Assembly (NCBI GenBank): GCA_026182355.1
Contig: JAPFBL010000116.1
Location: forward strand, 310,001-374,000
Direction: 5' to 3'
Source of the DNA: Hermatobates lingyangjiaoensis
Lineage: Eukaryota; Arthropoda; Insecta; Hemiptera; Hermatobatidae
DNA: 64,000 nt
Every line of letters starts with the position of its first letter. The first letter of the stretch is position 1. Shown here one piece after another: positions 12,173 through 25,140 of the stretch. Made by a program: the position numbers and the translations under genes. The notes below the pieces were generated by a model that saw nothing but the letters and a program-made list of their open reading frames with translations, was not told the DNA's origin and did no database searches.

Positions 12173-13083
12173 ATGATCACGAGTTAATGATGAATTGATT
12201 TAAGGACTACAAATGTTAATGCGACAAGTTTTGCATCTATCATGCCCACAGTACCTCATGCATTAAGAATATGATTATAAATAGGATATATGTGAGAAAC
12301 AGTAAGTTTTAAAGCTTACAGTATAAAATGGAAGGTTTACACATAACAGATGAGGAAGAATATAATATGGAAAAGTGTTTTAGTGTGACAGTGACAAAAT
12401 CAATGTCACTGATGTCAGCTGGCATAAGTCTGCAAGCCCTTTGACACAGGCATATGAATTTACAAAAAAAGGATTCATGACTGTTTTCACTGAGGTTTTT
12501 ATTTAAAGGTAATAAGAGCCATTACATAAAAAGGCCTTATGCTTTAGGGTAAAATCAAGCTGCTTAGGAATATTTGGAGAGGAAAAGTTCTTCCATCAAG
12601 CAGAATATCTAGAATTTCCAATGAAGAGTTCTTAGACGAAGAAATCTAATAAAATCTCGTAAGTGTGTGCTCACCTCGACAATACAACAGTAATCTGTTA
12701 TAATAGAGGATCATAAAACTGCTTTCTATATACACATTTGGAACAAAAATCATATACCCAACTGGGAAGAGCCAAAAGAATTGGTATGTATATTGTCTGA
12801 AACAAAAAGAAACATCCCTTAAAGCGCCTTCATTTAAAGCTGCCAAACAAATTTAGTCAACAATAGCCCACGTCTTTTTTAACTGGTTGAGATTGTAATT
12901 AAAGTTATCGCCAAACATATTAAAACTAGTACTAATTTAATAGCAGCCAATTTGTATATCGCGTAAATTATTCTTCTTTGTATACTACTTGAATTCACTT
13001 GCTCTTTAACCAACTGTAAACGAAAGTTTACATTAATGCTTCAGAGCATTAAGCCCCAATTTTTAGCGTTCAATTACTTTGAA
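12173..13083. other. AT-rich DNA without a recognised gene
   Basis: No supported feature. A 66-codon minus-strand frame at 12646-12846 has no recognisable domain. Confidence 0.4.
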
Positions 13084-13094
13084 ATATATATATA

Positions 13095-13138
<44 letters not shown>
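13084..13138. repeat. (TA)n microsatellite
   Basis: An alternating TA tract of about 55 bp with one phase break, followed by a short AGAG-rich tract. Confidence 0.95.
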
Positions 13139-13139
<1 letters not shown>

Positions 13140-14349
13140 CAGAAAGAGAGATAGAGAGAGATCTTAAGAATTATATACCCAGATAATAAAAGCAAGTAAG
13201 GTGAAATATTACATATTACCTTATTTAATGTAACATGTAATTAATTTTAGGTAATAATAAATCTTTTACAAAACTAGTTTATGTGGAGACTTGGTGTATA
13301 ATTGCTGAGAATGAGTAAATACCACATAGTGGCTGTCGGCACAACTAATGAATGATAACGTCACTGATTGTAACGGATGTAACAGTAACTGGTGGAGGGT
13401 TGCGGTTTATTTATTAAGGTAAATAATAGAAGCAAGCTTCTGAGGTGGCACGCACCCCTCTGCCGCCACATACTACTCCCGTCCAACTGCTTAAGAAACA
13501 CCCTTAACCCTGTGATCCTCAGCCCCTAATTCACAAACTATATTGCTGCATGCTTAGTATTTACCTCTGGTCCAATGCTTATTTAAGTAACATTTTGTTT
13601 TATCATTCATATTGTCATTTACTACTTTATATTATTATATATAATAATATTAGTTCATAATAATACCATATTATGTACATTTAGAAATTATCGTATAAGA
13701 TATACAAGTGCACGCAGTACGAGTTAGAATCCTTACAAATGTATCACAAAAATCATAGTCTTGTTTTGCAAACTTTGATTAAATTTCATCAAATTGTCAT
13801 TTTATCCAGAAAACTAATATGTATGTCCTGTAGTACAAACATTTGGCCATGAATGAAACACAACAAGGTTGTTATGTCAAATAGGTTGTGTTATGCCCAT
13901 TTAAAAACATTCATAGCTTAAACAAAACAGCCATAAATAGGTATACGAATAATAACATAAGAGAAAACGAATACTGATTTAATTTTGATAGAGTTCTTTT
14001 TATTGTTTTTTGCTTATAGGTATGTTTGGTACTAAACAAATTCACTATATTTTAAATTTATATGAAGTCTGCATTTAAGTGTTTATGGGTTTTTTTGATC
14101 ACTTAAAATATTCAATTTATAATCAAGCCAATTAGGACATCTCTACTTAGAACTTTGACCTCTCCAGAAACTACAAATTTTCTACTAAATCTATTTTTTT
14201 ATGTTATTTAACTAAGCAATAAGATTACAACCTATAAAAATTCTAATCGATTAATGTAATTAGGTATTCAGGTAAATAAATTTTATAGATGAACACTAGT
14301 TAACGTGTTTCCAATAACACTTTTTATAGTTAATTAAAAAAAACAACAT
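13139..14349. other. Unassigned DNA with a GC-richer patch
   Basis: Mostly AT-rich. The segment 13365-13530 is distinctly less AT-biased and contains TGCGGTTTATTTATTAAGG and CACCCCTCTGCCGCCACAT. It has no open frame of note, so if it is functional it would be regulatory. This is inference from composition. Confidence 0.35.
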
Positions 14350-14395
14350 ATATTTTATATTTTCCTTCAATACTTTGAAGGAAAATATAAAATAT
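14350..14395. repeat. Perfect hairpin, 21-bp arms
   Basis: ATATTTTATATTTTCCTTCAA is followed by a 4-nt loop TACT and then its exact reverse complement. It is too short for a MITE with separate termini. It may be a relic of one, or a strand-switch product. Confidence 0.85.
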
Positions 14396-15189
14396 CTGAA
14401 AATCAATCTTCTTCATTTTTACTATCTTTATCTGATATAACGTAAAAAAGATTTCATTATACATTGGTATCACTAAATGCTGTGATGGTGAACTGAAGAA
14501 ATATTCTCTCATCTTAAATGCTGGTTTTCCATTTACCAGGAAAATAAGCATCTCTTAGAAAAAAATGGTTATTTATTGTATTTATTATCTGTAAATAAAT
14601 AACTTAATTATTCATACTTAAACTTTATGAAAATGAAAAAAAGTCCCAGAATATTTTTTTCTGGTTAAATGGTCTGTGAAGATTACAAATATAAATTTGC
14701 ACTTTTGTTTTAAGTTTTTATTGTAAAGTTTTAATAAACTCATTTAAGGAAGCAGTTGTTCAGACATTCACTTACGACAAAGAAGACTACTTGGTGGAAG
14801 GTAGAGAAGCTTTCGAGGTTTTAATTAACATTAGCCTGGGCACGTGTAGATTTGATTGTGTTAATAGATAGGACGCCAGAGCGAGCTGGTTAATCTTCGC
14901 ATGAGAGTTTCCAACAGTTCTTAGATTTACTGATCTCCCTCCCTTATACTTTCTTCTCCTAGTGCCATCACCTATTTATCTTTTTCTTTACTTAGTCCTT
15001 GGATAACAGTATTCTCTAAAATTGTGGTATACCTTTATCGAGTAATCACAAGCTGATGAAACCGGTTTATTAATAGTTTCGTTAACAAGTAAAACCGAAA
15101 ATTTATAATATCAAGTCTCAAACATGAATTAAGGGAACAGACATAAAGAAGAAGAAGAAAGCAGTATAGGACTCACTCATTCACAAAAC
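14396..15189. other. Unassigned DNA with a GC-richer patch
   Basis: AT-rich apart from 14740-14960, which has mixed composition and words such as GGGCACGTGTAGATTTGATT and AGGACGCCAGAGCGAGCTGG. No frame supports a gene there. It is a candidate conserved noncoding element by composition only. Confidence 0.35.
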
Positions 15190-17942
15190 AATGGTCCATC
15201 CTTGACTCCTTAGATACTAGTGCTACTTCTACTAGTGCCATTGTTACAGCCCCACGCCACGTATACAGGACAGCTTCCACATCGCATAGACTGATACAAC
15301 CACCACTCCTCATACAGTGACATGTGTCCAATCTTTCATGATATGGAACACCTCCTTCCTTAACGCAATGTTGGTTTCCACACCTCATATACTGGTATAG
15401 TTCCCTTTCCTGATACACTGGTACAGTTTCCACTCTTGATAGACTGGTATAGTTTCCCCTCCTCAAACACTAGTACAGTTCCCACTACTGATACACTGGT
15501 ACAGTTTTCACTCCTCTAACACTGCTACAGTTTCCATTCCTCAAACACAGGTACAGTGTCCCCTCCTCAAACTCTCGTACAAAACCCATTCCTGATATAC
15601 TGGTACAGTTCCACCCCTGACACACTGGTACAGTTTCCACTCCTGATAGACTGGTATAGTTTCCACTCCTCAAACACTAGTACAGTTCCCACTACTAGTA
15701 CATTGTTATGTACTGGTACAGTTTTCACTCCTCTAACACTGCTACAGTTTCCATTCCTCAAACACTGGTACAGTGTCCCCTCCTCAAACTCTGGTACAAT
15801 TCCCATTCCTGATATACTGGTACACTTCCACCCCTGATACACTGGTACAGTTCCCACACCTCATATACTAGTATAGTTTCCCCTCCTCAAACACTAGTAC
15901 AGTTCCCAGTGCTGATACACTGGTACAGTTTACACTCATGATAGACTGGTATGGTTTCCACTCCTCAAACACTAGTACAGTTCCACCCCTGATACACTGG
16001 TACAGTTCCCACACCTCATATACTGGTATAGTTTCCCCTCCTCAAACACTAGTACAGTTCCCAGTGCTGATACACTGGTACAGTTTACACTCCTGATAGA
16101 CTGGTATAGTTTCCACTCCTCAAACACTAGTACAGTTCCACCCCTGATACACTGGTACAGTTCCCACACCTCATATACTGGTATAGTTTCCCCTCCTCAA
16201 ACACTAGTACAGTTCCACCCCTGATACACTGGTACAGTTCCCACACCTCATATACTGTATAGTTTCACCCTTCCTCAAACACTAGTACAGCCTTCCCAGT
16301 GCTGATACACTGGTACAGTTTACACTCCTGATAGACTGGTCCATAGTTTCCACTCCTCAAACACTAGTTACAGTTCCCAGTCCTGATATCATTCTGGTAC
16401 AGTTTATTTCATCACACTCATATACTGGTATAGTTTCCCCTCCTCAAACACTAGTACAGTTCCTTTTCAGTGCTGATACACTGGTACAGTTTTACACTCC
16501 TGATAGACTGGTATAGTTTCCACTTCCTCAAACATCTAGTACAGTTCCCAGTCCTGATACACTGGTACAGTTTACACACCTCATATACTGTGTTATAGTT
16601 TACCCCTCCTCAAACAGCTAGTACAGTTCCCAGTCCTGATACACTGGTACAGTTCCCATCACTCTCATATAACTAGGTGATGAGTTTCCGCGCCTCCTCA
16701 AATCACTAGTAACAGTTCACCAGTGCTGAATACATGGTACAGTTTACACTCCTGATAGACCTGGTAATAGTTTCCACTCCTCATAACACTAGTACAGTTC
16801 CACCCCTGATACACTGGTACAGTTCCCACACCTCATATACTGGTATAGTTTCCCCTCCTCAAACACTAGTACAGTTCCCAGTCCTGATACACTGGTACAG
16901 TTCCCACACCTCATATACTGGTATAGTTTCCCCTCCTCAAACACTAGTACAGTTCCCAGTGCTGATACACTGGTACAGTTTACACTCCTGATAGACTGGT
17001 ACAGTTTCCACTCCTCAAACACTAGTACAGTTCCCAGTCCTGATACACTGGTACAGTTTACACACCTCATATACTGGTATAGTTTCCCCTCCTCAAACAC
17101 TAGTACAGTTCCCAGTGCTGATACACTGGTACAGTTTACACTCCTGATAGACTGGTATAGTTTCCACTCCTCAAACACTAGTACAGTTCCACCCCTGATA
17201 CACTGGTACAGTTCCCACACCTCATATACTGGTATAGTTTTCCCTCCTCAAACACTAGTACAGTTCCCAGTGCTGATACACTGGTACAGTTTACACTCCT
17301 GATAGACTGGTATAGTTTCCACTCCTCAAACACTAGTACAGTTCCACCCCTGATACACTGGTACAGTTTACACTCCTGATAGACTGGTATAGTTTCCACT
17401 CCTCAAACACTAGTACAGTTCCCAGTCCTGATACACTGGTACAGTTTACACACCTCATATACTGGTATAGTTTCCCCTCCTCAAACACTAGTACAGTTCC
17501 ACCCCTGATACACTGGTACAGTTCCCACACCTCATATACTGGTATAGTTTCCCCTCCTCAAACACTAGTACAGTTCCCAGTGCTGATACACTGGTACAGT
17601 TTACACTCCTGATAGACTGGTATAGTTTCCACTCCTCAAACACTAGTACAGTTCCACCCCTGATACACTAGTACAGTTCCCACACCTCATATACTGGTAT
17701 AGTTTCCCCTCATCAAACACTAGTACAGTTCCACCCCTGATACACTGGTACAGTTCCCACACCTCATATACTGGTATAGTTTCCCCTCCTCAAACACTAG
17801 TACAGTTCCCAGTCCTGATACACTGGTACAGTTCACACTCCTGAAACACTGATTCAGTTTCAACACTTCCCTCACGCACTGGTACAGCCCCTTCCACAAC
17901 GCAAACCGCCACCACTTCCATTCCTCATATAATGGTGCAACC
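15190..17942. repeat. Minisatellite of 26-bp units with higher-order structure
   Basis: The core (15381 to about 17850) is built from 25- and 26-bp units. Four main variants can be told apart: CCTCAAACACTAGTACAG, CCTGATACACTGGTACAG, CCTGATAGACTGGTATAG and CCTCATATACTGGTATAG, each followed by a variable 8-bp tail. They recur in a fixed order, giving a block of six units (about 155 bp) that is itself repeated several times. Units near both edges (15190-15380 and 17850-17942) are diverged, while the centre is homogeneous, as expected from unequal exchange. The array contains few stops on the minus strand, which yields spurious open frames of up to 143 codons. Since 26 is not a multiple of three, these frames do not reflect a repeated protein. 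Confidence 0.95.
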
Positions 17943-18671
17943 CCAATGAGTTATGTCATCTCCTCCTGTTTGTGTTTCTCTCTAAGTGATATTCTTTTTT
18001 GATTTTTTTCGGTTATATTTATTTATAATTTACATATTTATTTTTATATTTCTTGTGTTTATAATAGAGGAAGTAAGGGACTTCCTTTTTCAATACTAGA
18101 AAATAATTTTTAATCTCAATTTATGTACACTACCTTAAGAAGATTATTGTGTTGTGTTCATACTTTCCCAAAATTTGTTGTAGGAAGGTTATTATAAACA
18201 ACAAGTAGGCCGTATAGCAGGTAACATAAATTTGTTGTAGTGAAGTATAAATGTTGTTTATTATAATGTAGAGTGTTTAAAAGAGTTTATAAAGATGGGT
18301 ATGATTGTGGTTTAGAGTTTCAAGTTGAAGGAGTTAAAATGTAAAGTTTGCATTGAATTTAAATGAAATGAAGAGATGGATGGAGTGGCGGGAGGCCGGC
18401 GGCTCTGCCGTGCATCTCTATTAGAAGTGAACAGGCAACATCTCTGCAAATAGCCAATTAAACCATCTTCATCAGACCGACAGACCCCGTAATTACATGT
18501 CCCTTCCGCTCAATTTAACACCTAAATAATTTATTTTAATATAATCTAAAAATAAAATTCTTAACTAGTTTAAATAAAACTTATATATGAACTTAACAGT
18601 TTAGCGTTTTAACTATAGTGTATATACAAATAAGTAAAAGCATCGCAGTTCAAGGATTGACTAGAAAATTT
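17943..18671. other. Unassigned DNA with a GC-richer patch
   Basis: AT-rich flank of the minisatellite. The stretch 18370-18510 is much less AT-biased (GGCGGGAGGCCGGCGGCTC, later CAGACCGACAGACCCCG) and includes TAATTA-type words. It could be conserved noncoding DNA or an old insertion. Nothing further can be said. Confidence 0.35.
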
Positions 18672-18955
18672 GTTTCTAAATAACTAAATCAATTGGGCTA
18701 TAAATATTTTTACTTTACTAGTACATTTAGATAACTAAACTTACTGGTCAATAAAGGCTTTTCGCTTGACTGGCACACTGTTTGTAATAACTCAAGTCAT
18801 TGGTTTTGAAAGGTTTTGTAACTCACTAACACACATACTTGAAAATAACTAAATCAATGGTAGTAAATGTTTTGTACAGTACTGGCATACACGTTTGTAA
18901 ATAACTAAATCCATTGGTTTGTAAATTTTTATAAGTTAGCACAATTTGCTACCTG
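18672..18955. repeat. Degenerate tandem repeat, about 56-bp unit
   Basis: Five successive blocks begin with variants of TAAATAACTAAATCAATTGG at about 18676, 18729, 18784, 18841 and 18898, spaced 53-57 bp. Each continues with a T-rich segment and an ACTGGCACAC-like word. A further weak copy appears near 19052. The divergence indicates an old array. Confidence 0.7.
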
Positions 18956-21199
18956 TTATTTAGCAATAAATTTATTACTGTATAAATTTATTTATTGTAA
19001 ATTTATTAATTTATTCACATATAAATGCTTTAAACTTGACAGCGCAAAAGTTGGTAAACAACTTAATTTATTGGCTTATAAACGTCTAATATTTTACCGA
19101 CACACTTGCTGTTCATAAAATATACCATAATAAAATGATTATATCCATAAGTGATGTTATGTCGAACTATATCCAGCATAACATAAAACGATTAATTTAA
19201 ACAGTGCACTTTCTGACGGTGTAAAATGAGGTTGAAAGATGGAGTACAGTTAGAACATACTAACTCAAAACTGTGACGTAAATTGTGAAAAATTTTAAAA
19301 CAAATGAATTACCTAGCCAACCAGTAAACTGTTAAAAGACATATTTTGTGCAAAAAGTCAATGCGACGAAGATGGTAAGGAATCAAAATAATACAGAAAT
19401 GATAACACAAAAAAATTATTGTATTACTAATATTTTCAAGAAATTTCAATTCATTTTAAATTTTAATAAGATAGTTTGCAATATAAAAAAACAACTGTTA
19501 AATTAATTATTTTTGTATTTCTGTATTCACTTGAGCAAAGTCAAGCAAGTTATTTAGCTGTACATGATCAGGTAAATAAATCATGCAAGGTAGGTGTTCG
19601 AGCAAAACATAAAACGTTTGCAAGCAAAGAATTTAGTTATTTACAGACAGGTGTGCTAATAAAATTTAAACATTTACACGATTTTTTTAGTCCCTATTCA
19701 AATAATTAATGCATTCAATTACGGTTTCATTTTATGATTGGTTTTTAAATATGATTTAAAATATGAAGTGTAATAATTAATGAGGTCAGTGTGCAACCCA
19801 ATGCATTGCTACTGAAACATTCTTTAATCTGCTCCCTTTTGTAATTCCAACAAGATCAGAATAGTTATTTAACAACTTGTGAACATCAGTATGTAAACAT
19901 AAATTGGATGTTTAAATGTTAAGCTACATTACATATATTTAAATAAAGTTAAAATATAATCATTAAGCATTGACTTATAAACTGCTTTCTAAAACTGAAA
20001 GAGGGAAAGAGCTGAGCGTATGACATATGTAAACAGTTATATTACACTCTTGATAGTAAACACATTTCAAAACGTGTCACTTAGGGATGGAACCTTACAA
20101 GGAATCCTGAGTTTTGTTCTATTATTACATCCCTTAATTGCGGTTCTACCAGCCTTGTAAATAATATAAGTTTTACAAAGCATAAAATTTAAACAATCCA
20201 ATCAATCAGTGTAATTAAATTTACGGGAAAAGTATTTTCTTCTCATTAAAATCAATTTATCTCAGGAAAAAGAAGTACTTTTTTGTTTAAATATTCTGTT
20301 GTATTTCTCACTGGACTTTGTATTTCGATACTCAGTTTTTTATAGTGACTAAATATAATTTCGACCCTAATAACGTTGAAGTCGTGAAGTTGTCACAACA
20401 TGTTTTATTATTACTCTTTGAATGTATTCTGAAGAGTTTGTAATTTTGGAAGATAAATTTATTTTATAAAACCTTTCTCTCTTCAACATGAATGATGTTC
20501 TGTTTCAATGGTCATTTATTTCTATATTATTGGATGAAATAAAAAAAATTATAAAAACACATTCTTACCTAAAAAATCAAATGCAGTGGGCGAATGATGT
20601 CGCCAAAGGCTTGGAATCAATAGCGAAAACCAGAACGAGATAGATTCCCATCAGGCAAACAGAGTTTCCTGCAACCAGAATATCATTACATCTTCCAAAA
20701 TTTCACAAACTTATAACTCAGCATAGTTCTATAAACATATTCATAAATATTAAGGTATTATAGAAACCGTAAATTAAATGAGAAATTCCACTAAAACTAT
20801 TAATTGGGACGTCTCCTATCTATTTTACTATTTTTCAATACCTTAAATCGACATAGACACTACCTGCGTTTACAATAATCTCAATTTTTACTTATTTCAC
20901 TCTAAGCTTTCCATAATGATTCTAACTGTTCTCTCTTTCAATTGTATAGCATACTGTAATAGCTACCACAAAAACAGTACCAGTACCAGTGTTTTGTATT
21001 TGAACAGATTTTTTCTAGATCTAGAACCAATATAACAAAAAAAACACCAATAAAAAAGAAAAAATGAATTATCATTAAAATATTAAAAATTAATTTAAAA
21101 AAGTCAACATAGATAAAAGGTAATTGAATATAAAAATTTGTTAAAAATACTAATAAATAATAATGAAAAAGAATTATCAATTGAAGTTGAGTCTAAGAG
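18956..21199. other. Two kilobases without a recognised gene
   Basis: AT-rich DNA. An unremarkable 77-codon frame lies at 19476-19709. The patch 20585-20690 is less AT-biased but has no frame or repeat that I can identify. Confidence 0.4.
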
Positions 21200-21626
21200 C
21201 CTGAGGTCCAAAAATGTTTTAGTGCCTAAGAACCTGCACACAGAAACAGTAATTGGAACTGAGTTGCAGAGAAACTGGCATGAATGGTAAGGGTAGGAGC
21301 ACTGCTATTGCCAACGTAAGACCTGTGATTTTTCCTACGCAAGTTTGGCTTAGTGGATTCCAAACCAACATTAACATCACACTGGGGGCAGTTGAAACAA
21401 TAAACAGCTAAAAGAAGTACAGGGGGTTTTGTGAAAAATAGGGTAGGTGTGATTGTTAAGGAAAGTAAAGGAAGTAAATAAGCAAGAAGATTGATGACAA
21501 TGCAGGTAAGACATCTACGGCACCCAGATTGAGCAGGGCCACTAGCATTATTTGGGAGTTCTGCAAAAGAAATATGTAAAATTATAGGTCTGAGATTAGC
21601 AGGTTTAAGAAAGGAGATGAAAGACG
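21200..21626 (-). pseudogene. Penelope-like RT tail plus GIY-YIG endonuclease relic
   Basis: One minus-strand frame stays open for about 140 codons without an ATG. It begins with SFISFLKPANLRPIILHISF, which matches the post-RT linker position of PLE proteins. It then has GCRRCLTC, the Cys motif that reads CGRRKCLTC in the 6.2-kb copy, and VYCFNCPQCDVNVGLESTKP, which aligns with VYRLDCTQCDSFYVGLTSTS. NLRRKNHRSYVG follows, aligning with SLRMNGHRSSVG. The nuclease Tyr of the YVG half is Asn here, and the final part including the catalytic Glu is lost after a stop near 21205. It is a dead, 5'-truncated copy of the same PLE clade, independently inserted. Confidence 0.8.
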
Positions 21627-24600
21627 TCTCTCTGTCTATTTAATTTTAAACAAAAATAATTAAATTCTATATACTAAATACAGAAGCTCAAAAATGCAAT
21701 AATGTCGACTAATTTGGAACAATGTGTCCTCTAATTCAACAGAACCTCAAATAGCAATATTTTTATTTTCATTATTTATCCCTTTACTAATAAATCTGAT
21801 TTTTAACTTAAAAAAATTAAAATAAACTAATTTTCAAGACAGTTTATTTAATATCCTCTAATTTTTCCTGTGAAATAATAGCTGCGTTTTGTACGTCCTT
21901 TGTATTCATCTGACTTAAGTTAGAAAGCAGTCAGTTTAATGATTAATTGCATTGCTTCAGCATTCTTAAGCTTTCAATCATTTTCAATATTATAAATTAG
22001 AAATCCTCTTACGTCAAATTAGTATCTCGTAAAACAAAGCATCGAAAAATTAGTTTTTAACACTCTATACAGAGTTAATTTTATATTTGATTAAGGTTTC
22101 TCTTTTGTATCAGTAAAATTTATTTCATTTAGAGGATGCAGGTATTTTAATCAAAGAAATTTTAAAACAATTTATGTTCAGTTTATGTTCTAATAATGTT
22201 TCATTCTTGTTCACTTTCTTTTGTTGGTAAAATTAAGAACGGAGTGTTAGTTAACAGTAATCTTTTCTAAATCCATGCACGTAGGTTTTCATATATCGTG
22301 TTGTTTAGTTTATTTGCAGTTTACGAGTAGTACCCATTTTTGTCATGGTTAAACTATATTACCATGCCAAGAGTAAATTTGAAAAATTGAGTTCATCTGT
22401 ATAACCATGCACTTACAGTTATTCATACTAATAGGCTTTTGTCTATCAGTAAAACTATAGGATTTTTCATTTGTTACTTTAGATTTAACAAATTTCAATT
22501 CATCTATAATTTAACCTAAATACCCTAAAATACCAAAATGACAAAAAACTTAGGCCAGTTTTGTAAACAATAAGCTGGGAAATTGATTAATTTCTTTTTT
22601 GTTTCAGCCGTGCAAACTGTTGCATGGATGGTTCCCAATACAGTATCATTAATACATAATAGTATTATTAATGTACTTGAGTACTATTGTTATATAGTAC
22701 AGTTGATTTTAGACTATTGCGATTTTTAAAATAGTGTCTATCAAATACATATCAAGCAGATTGTGCTAAGTTTACTGAGACTTTTGAAATGGACGCTGTG
22801 TGTAGTCAATATATTCCTTCACACATGTGGTTCAGCATGTATTTTTTTACAAAGAGGATGTTTACAAGACGGTTACACGGGAGTGGGCAAGTCGCCAGCG
22901 CCTAACATTCAACTTCAGCGCAATTCTTTTTATATGTTTAGATGTAAACAGATTTTAGCAAATATTCTTCATATAACATTATAAAGAAAAACTAGTCCAT
23001 ATAACACTTAATCTCATTTTAAATGCCACGGTTTCTTTTACACCAAGAGTTACACTTTACTGTGCAACTAATTATGTAGATGAATGCTTAGTCTATATTT
23101 CAGCTTATTTCTTTGTACTTAAGAAAGTTTATATATGTTATAAGCTTTTAATTGCTAACAATGAATTAATATGTATTGAATCCAATGGAATGATATATAC
23201 ATTATTTAAGTAGTTGGGTTTTTGACTCTGACTAAGACCGCTTGTTATGGTTGAAAGATCTTAGTCTTGCTTTCCCATTTTCTTATTGTGGTTTGATCAT
23301 TGATTGTTATTTCACGTGTTTATGTGAAATCGTTTTATTAAATTATTTAATATGGTGCCTTATCAATTAAGTACCGTCGAGCTTACAATCTTAATTACAT
23401 TGCCAATCTATTACACTTCTGTATTAACGGAATTTATAAAAACATAATGAAAACCGGTTATTTTTTAATTAGCTTCGTTATATGAAATGCAATTGGAATA
23501 TTGGATTTTTAGTTCAGTAATTAGAAAGACAGAAAGTATTTTCTATTTCATATTAAAAAACAAAATATTTGAACATATAATCTCTGAAATATTCATATAG
23601 TTTTGTAAGCCTACGGAAAAAGGTTTTAAATAAAAACGGCAACATTGGCAATTGTTGCATTTAACGCAGTCTGGCGTAGTCCAGTGGTGGTTGATTTCTA
23701 TTAGTTCTTCTTTTTATCGAATATTCAAATCTTTGTATTTAGTGTAGGAACTCGTGTGCATCACTCATGGAGGTAGTTAATCAGTCCTTTTTAAAACTGT
23801 TTCTATTAGCTATTTAAATCAAAGACCAGTAAAAACAAAGGGGAGTAAAAAAATAATATTAATTGTTTAATAATAACTCATATTTCTTTATTATAACTCT
23901 TTGGCTATTATGATTGCAATATTATTAAACAAGTAAAGATAAAATCTTGATCCCTTATGTTGAATCAACACATTCTCCTGGTTAACCTCTAATTAAAATA
24001 GGTTTTAATTAACAAATGAGCGACACTTGCCGTCCCTTGAAGAGAACAGACTGTGTCAGTCTGTAAATGAGGGCTTAACAAAGATCACAGAAAGACTTTG
24101 TACTGTTATAACCGTCAAGGGTCTACCTCAGCACAGAAATAAATTTGGAGTGGCCTACACTCAACTTTAATGGAAATGAATATTTAATTAAACTAAAAGA
24201 AAATCAATTTAATTTAGGATCTTTTCAATGTAACTATCCTGTAGAAGATTTATCAAACTCAGGTAATAAGTTATTTATCTTAATGTAACTGCACCCATTA
24301 ATCCAGTCATAATAAAGTTTATATCACTTTTTTTAGAAGAATTTTTCAAGTTACTGCAAATAGAAACTTGTATCCGCCATTTCTGATATATAGTTTTCTC
24401 TTCAAAACATGAAGGTTCATACATTTAAAACGAAATTTAAAGTTCAAAGAAATCATTATAATAGAAGGTTTAAATTGTACTTGATTCGGAATAAAGAATC
24501 ATAATGTACTTTTACCTTGTTACAACATTACTATCGTATGCATAAGTTGTTGTATGTACCTCATATATGTAATTATATTTACTATATAGTTATTACTATA

Positions 24601-24899
24601 CATGTAATATGTAACTATATTACATGTACCTCAAAAGTTGTACATGTAATATAGTTAATACCTCAAAAAAGTATAGTTAAAATGTTTTAACTATCTTTTT
24701 TTCTTGTTTACTGTATTGACATTCAGTATTATAAAACATAGTACTTTAAAATACCTAAAAGGCAATAAACTACCCACGAGGTAACATTACGAAATATCTA
24801 CTCGGCTCTTTTACACTATCAGAGCTTCTATTTTATATAATATCATCAGATATTTTGAAAATCTGCGGGTTTTTTTGTTTGTTGCTTTTGCAGCCTCAA
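21627..24899. other. Three kilobases without a recognised gene
   Basis: AT-rich. A 73-codon frame at 22763-22984 includes a less AT-biased patch (about 22800-22930) but has no recognisable domain. At 24149-24172 the word GGAGTGGCCTACACTCAA recurs nearly exactly at 49951-49970 and more weakly at 32258, so it may mark a small dispersed repeat. Confidence 0.4.
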
Positions 24900-25140
24900 A
24901 GATAATTCCATAATTTCAATATTCTAGAATAAATAGTTTAGGAGAAAAAAAATGTGACTTTCCAACTTCTGGGCCATTGTGTTTGACAACTTCTTTTCCA
25001 CAAACTTTGGATACATACTCACCCACACAAACACAGACATCATCGAAAAAACTTTAGAAAGCATCCTCTGAAAAACATGTAATTCCGTCAAAATCTTGAG
25101 ATCTTGTTTTCTCACGATCGCTATACTTTACATATAGTAA
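24900..25140. repeat. Unnamed dispersed repeat, copy 1
   Basis: Contains ACAGACATCATCGAAAAAAC, then ACATGTAATTCCGTCAAAAT followed by CTTGAGATC, and ends with CGATCGCTATACTTTA. The same words in the same order and spacing occur at 29525-29600 (CACAGACATCATCTATAAAA, then CATGTCAATCCGTCAAAATC) and at about 61680-61795 (AATCCGTCAAAACTTGG, then GATCGCTATA). No coding capacity is seen. It is probably a non-autonomous element or the tail of a retroelement. Confidence 0.6.

Noticed and set aside
15173..17530. Several open frames on both strands of up to 143 codons with a repetitive Tyr/Gln/Cys-rich translation
   Set aside because: They are products of a stop-poor 26-bp tandem repeat. The unit length is not a multiple of three, and the frames start and end wherever single-base changes fall.
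15381..17850. GTACAG half-sites as steroid-receptor response elements
   Set aside because: Half-sites occur only because the unit repeats; spacing and orientation do not match inverted-repeat response elements.
15190..17942. CRISPR-like array
   Set aside because: There are no unique spacers between conserved repeats; whole units are repeated in tandem, and the DNA is animal nuclear.
22763..22984. 73-codon ORF as a small secreted protein
   Set aside because: The hydrophobic start is weak and the frame has no cleavage-site or family features; likely chance.
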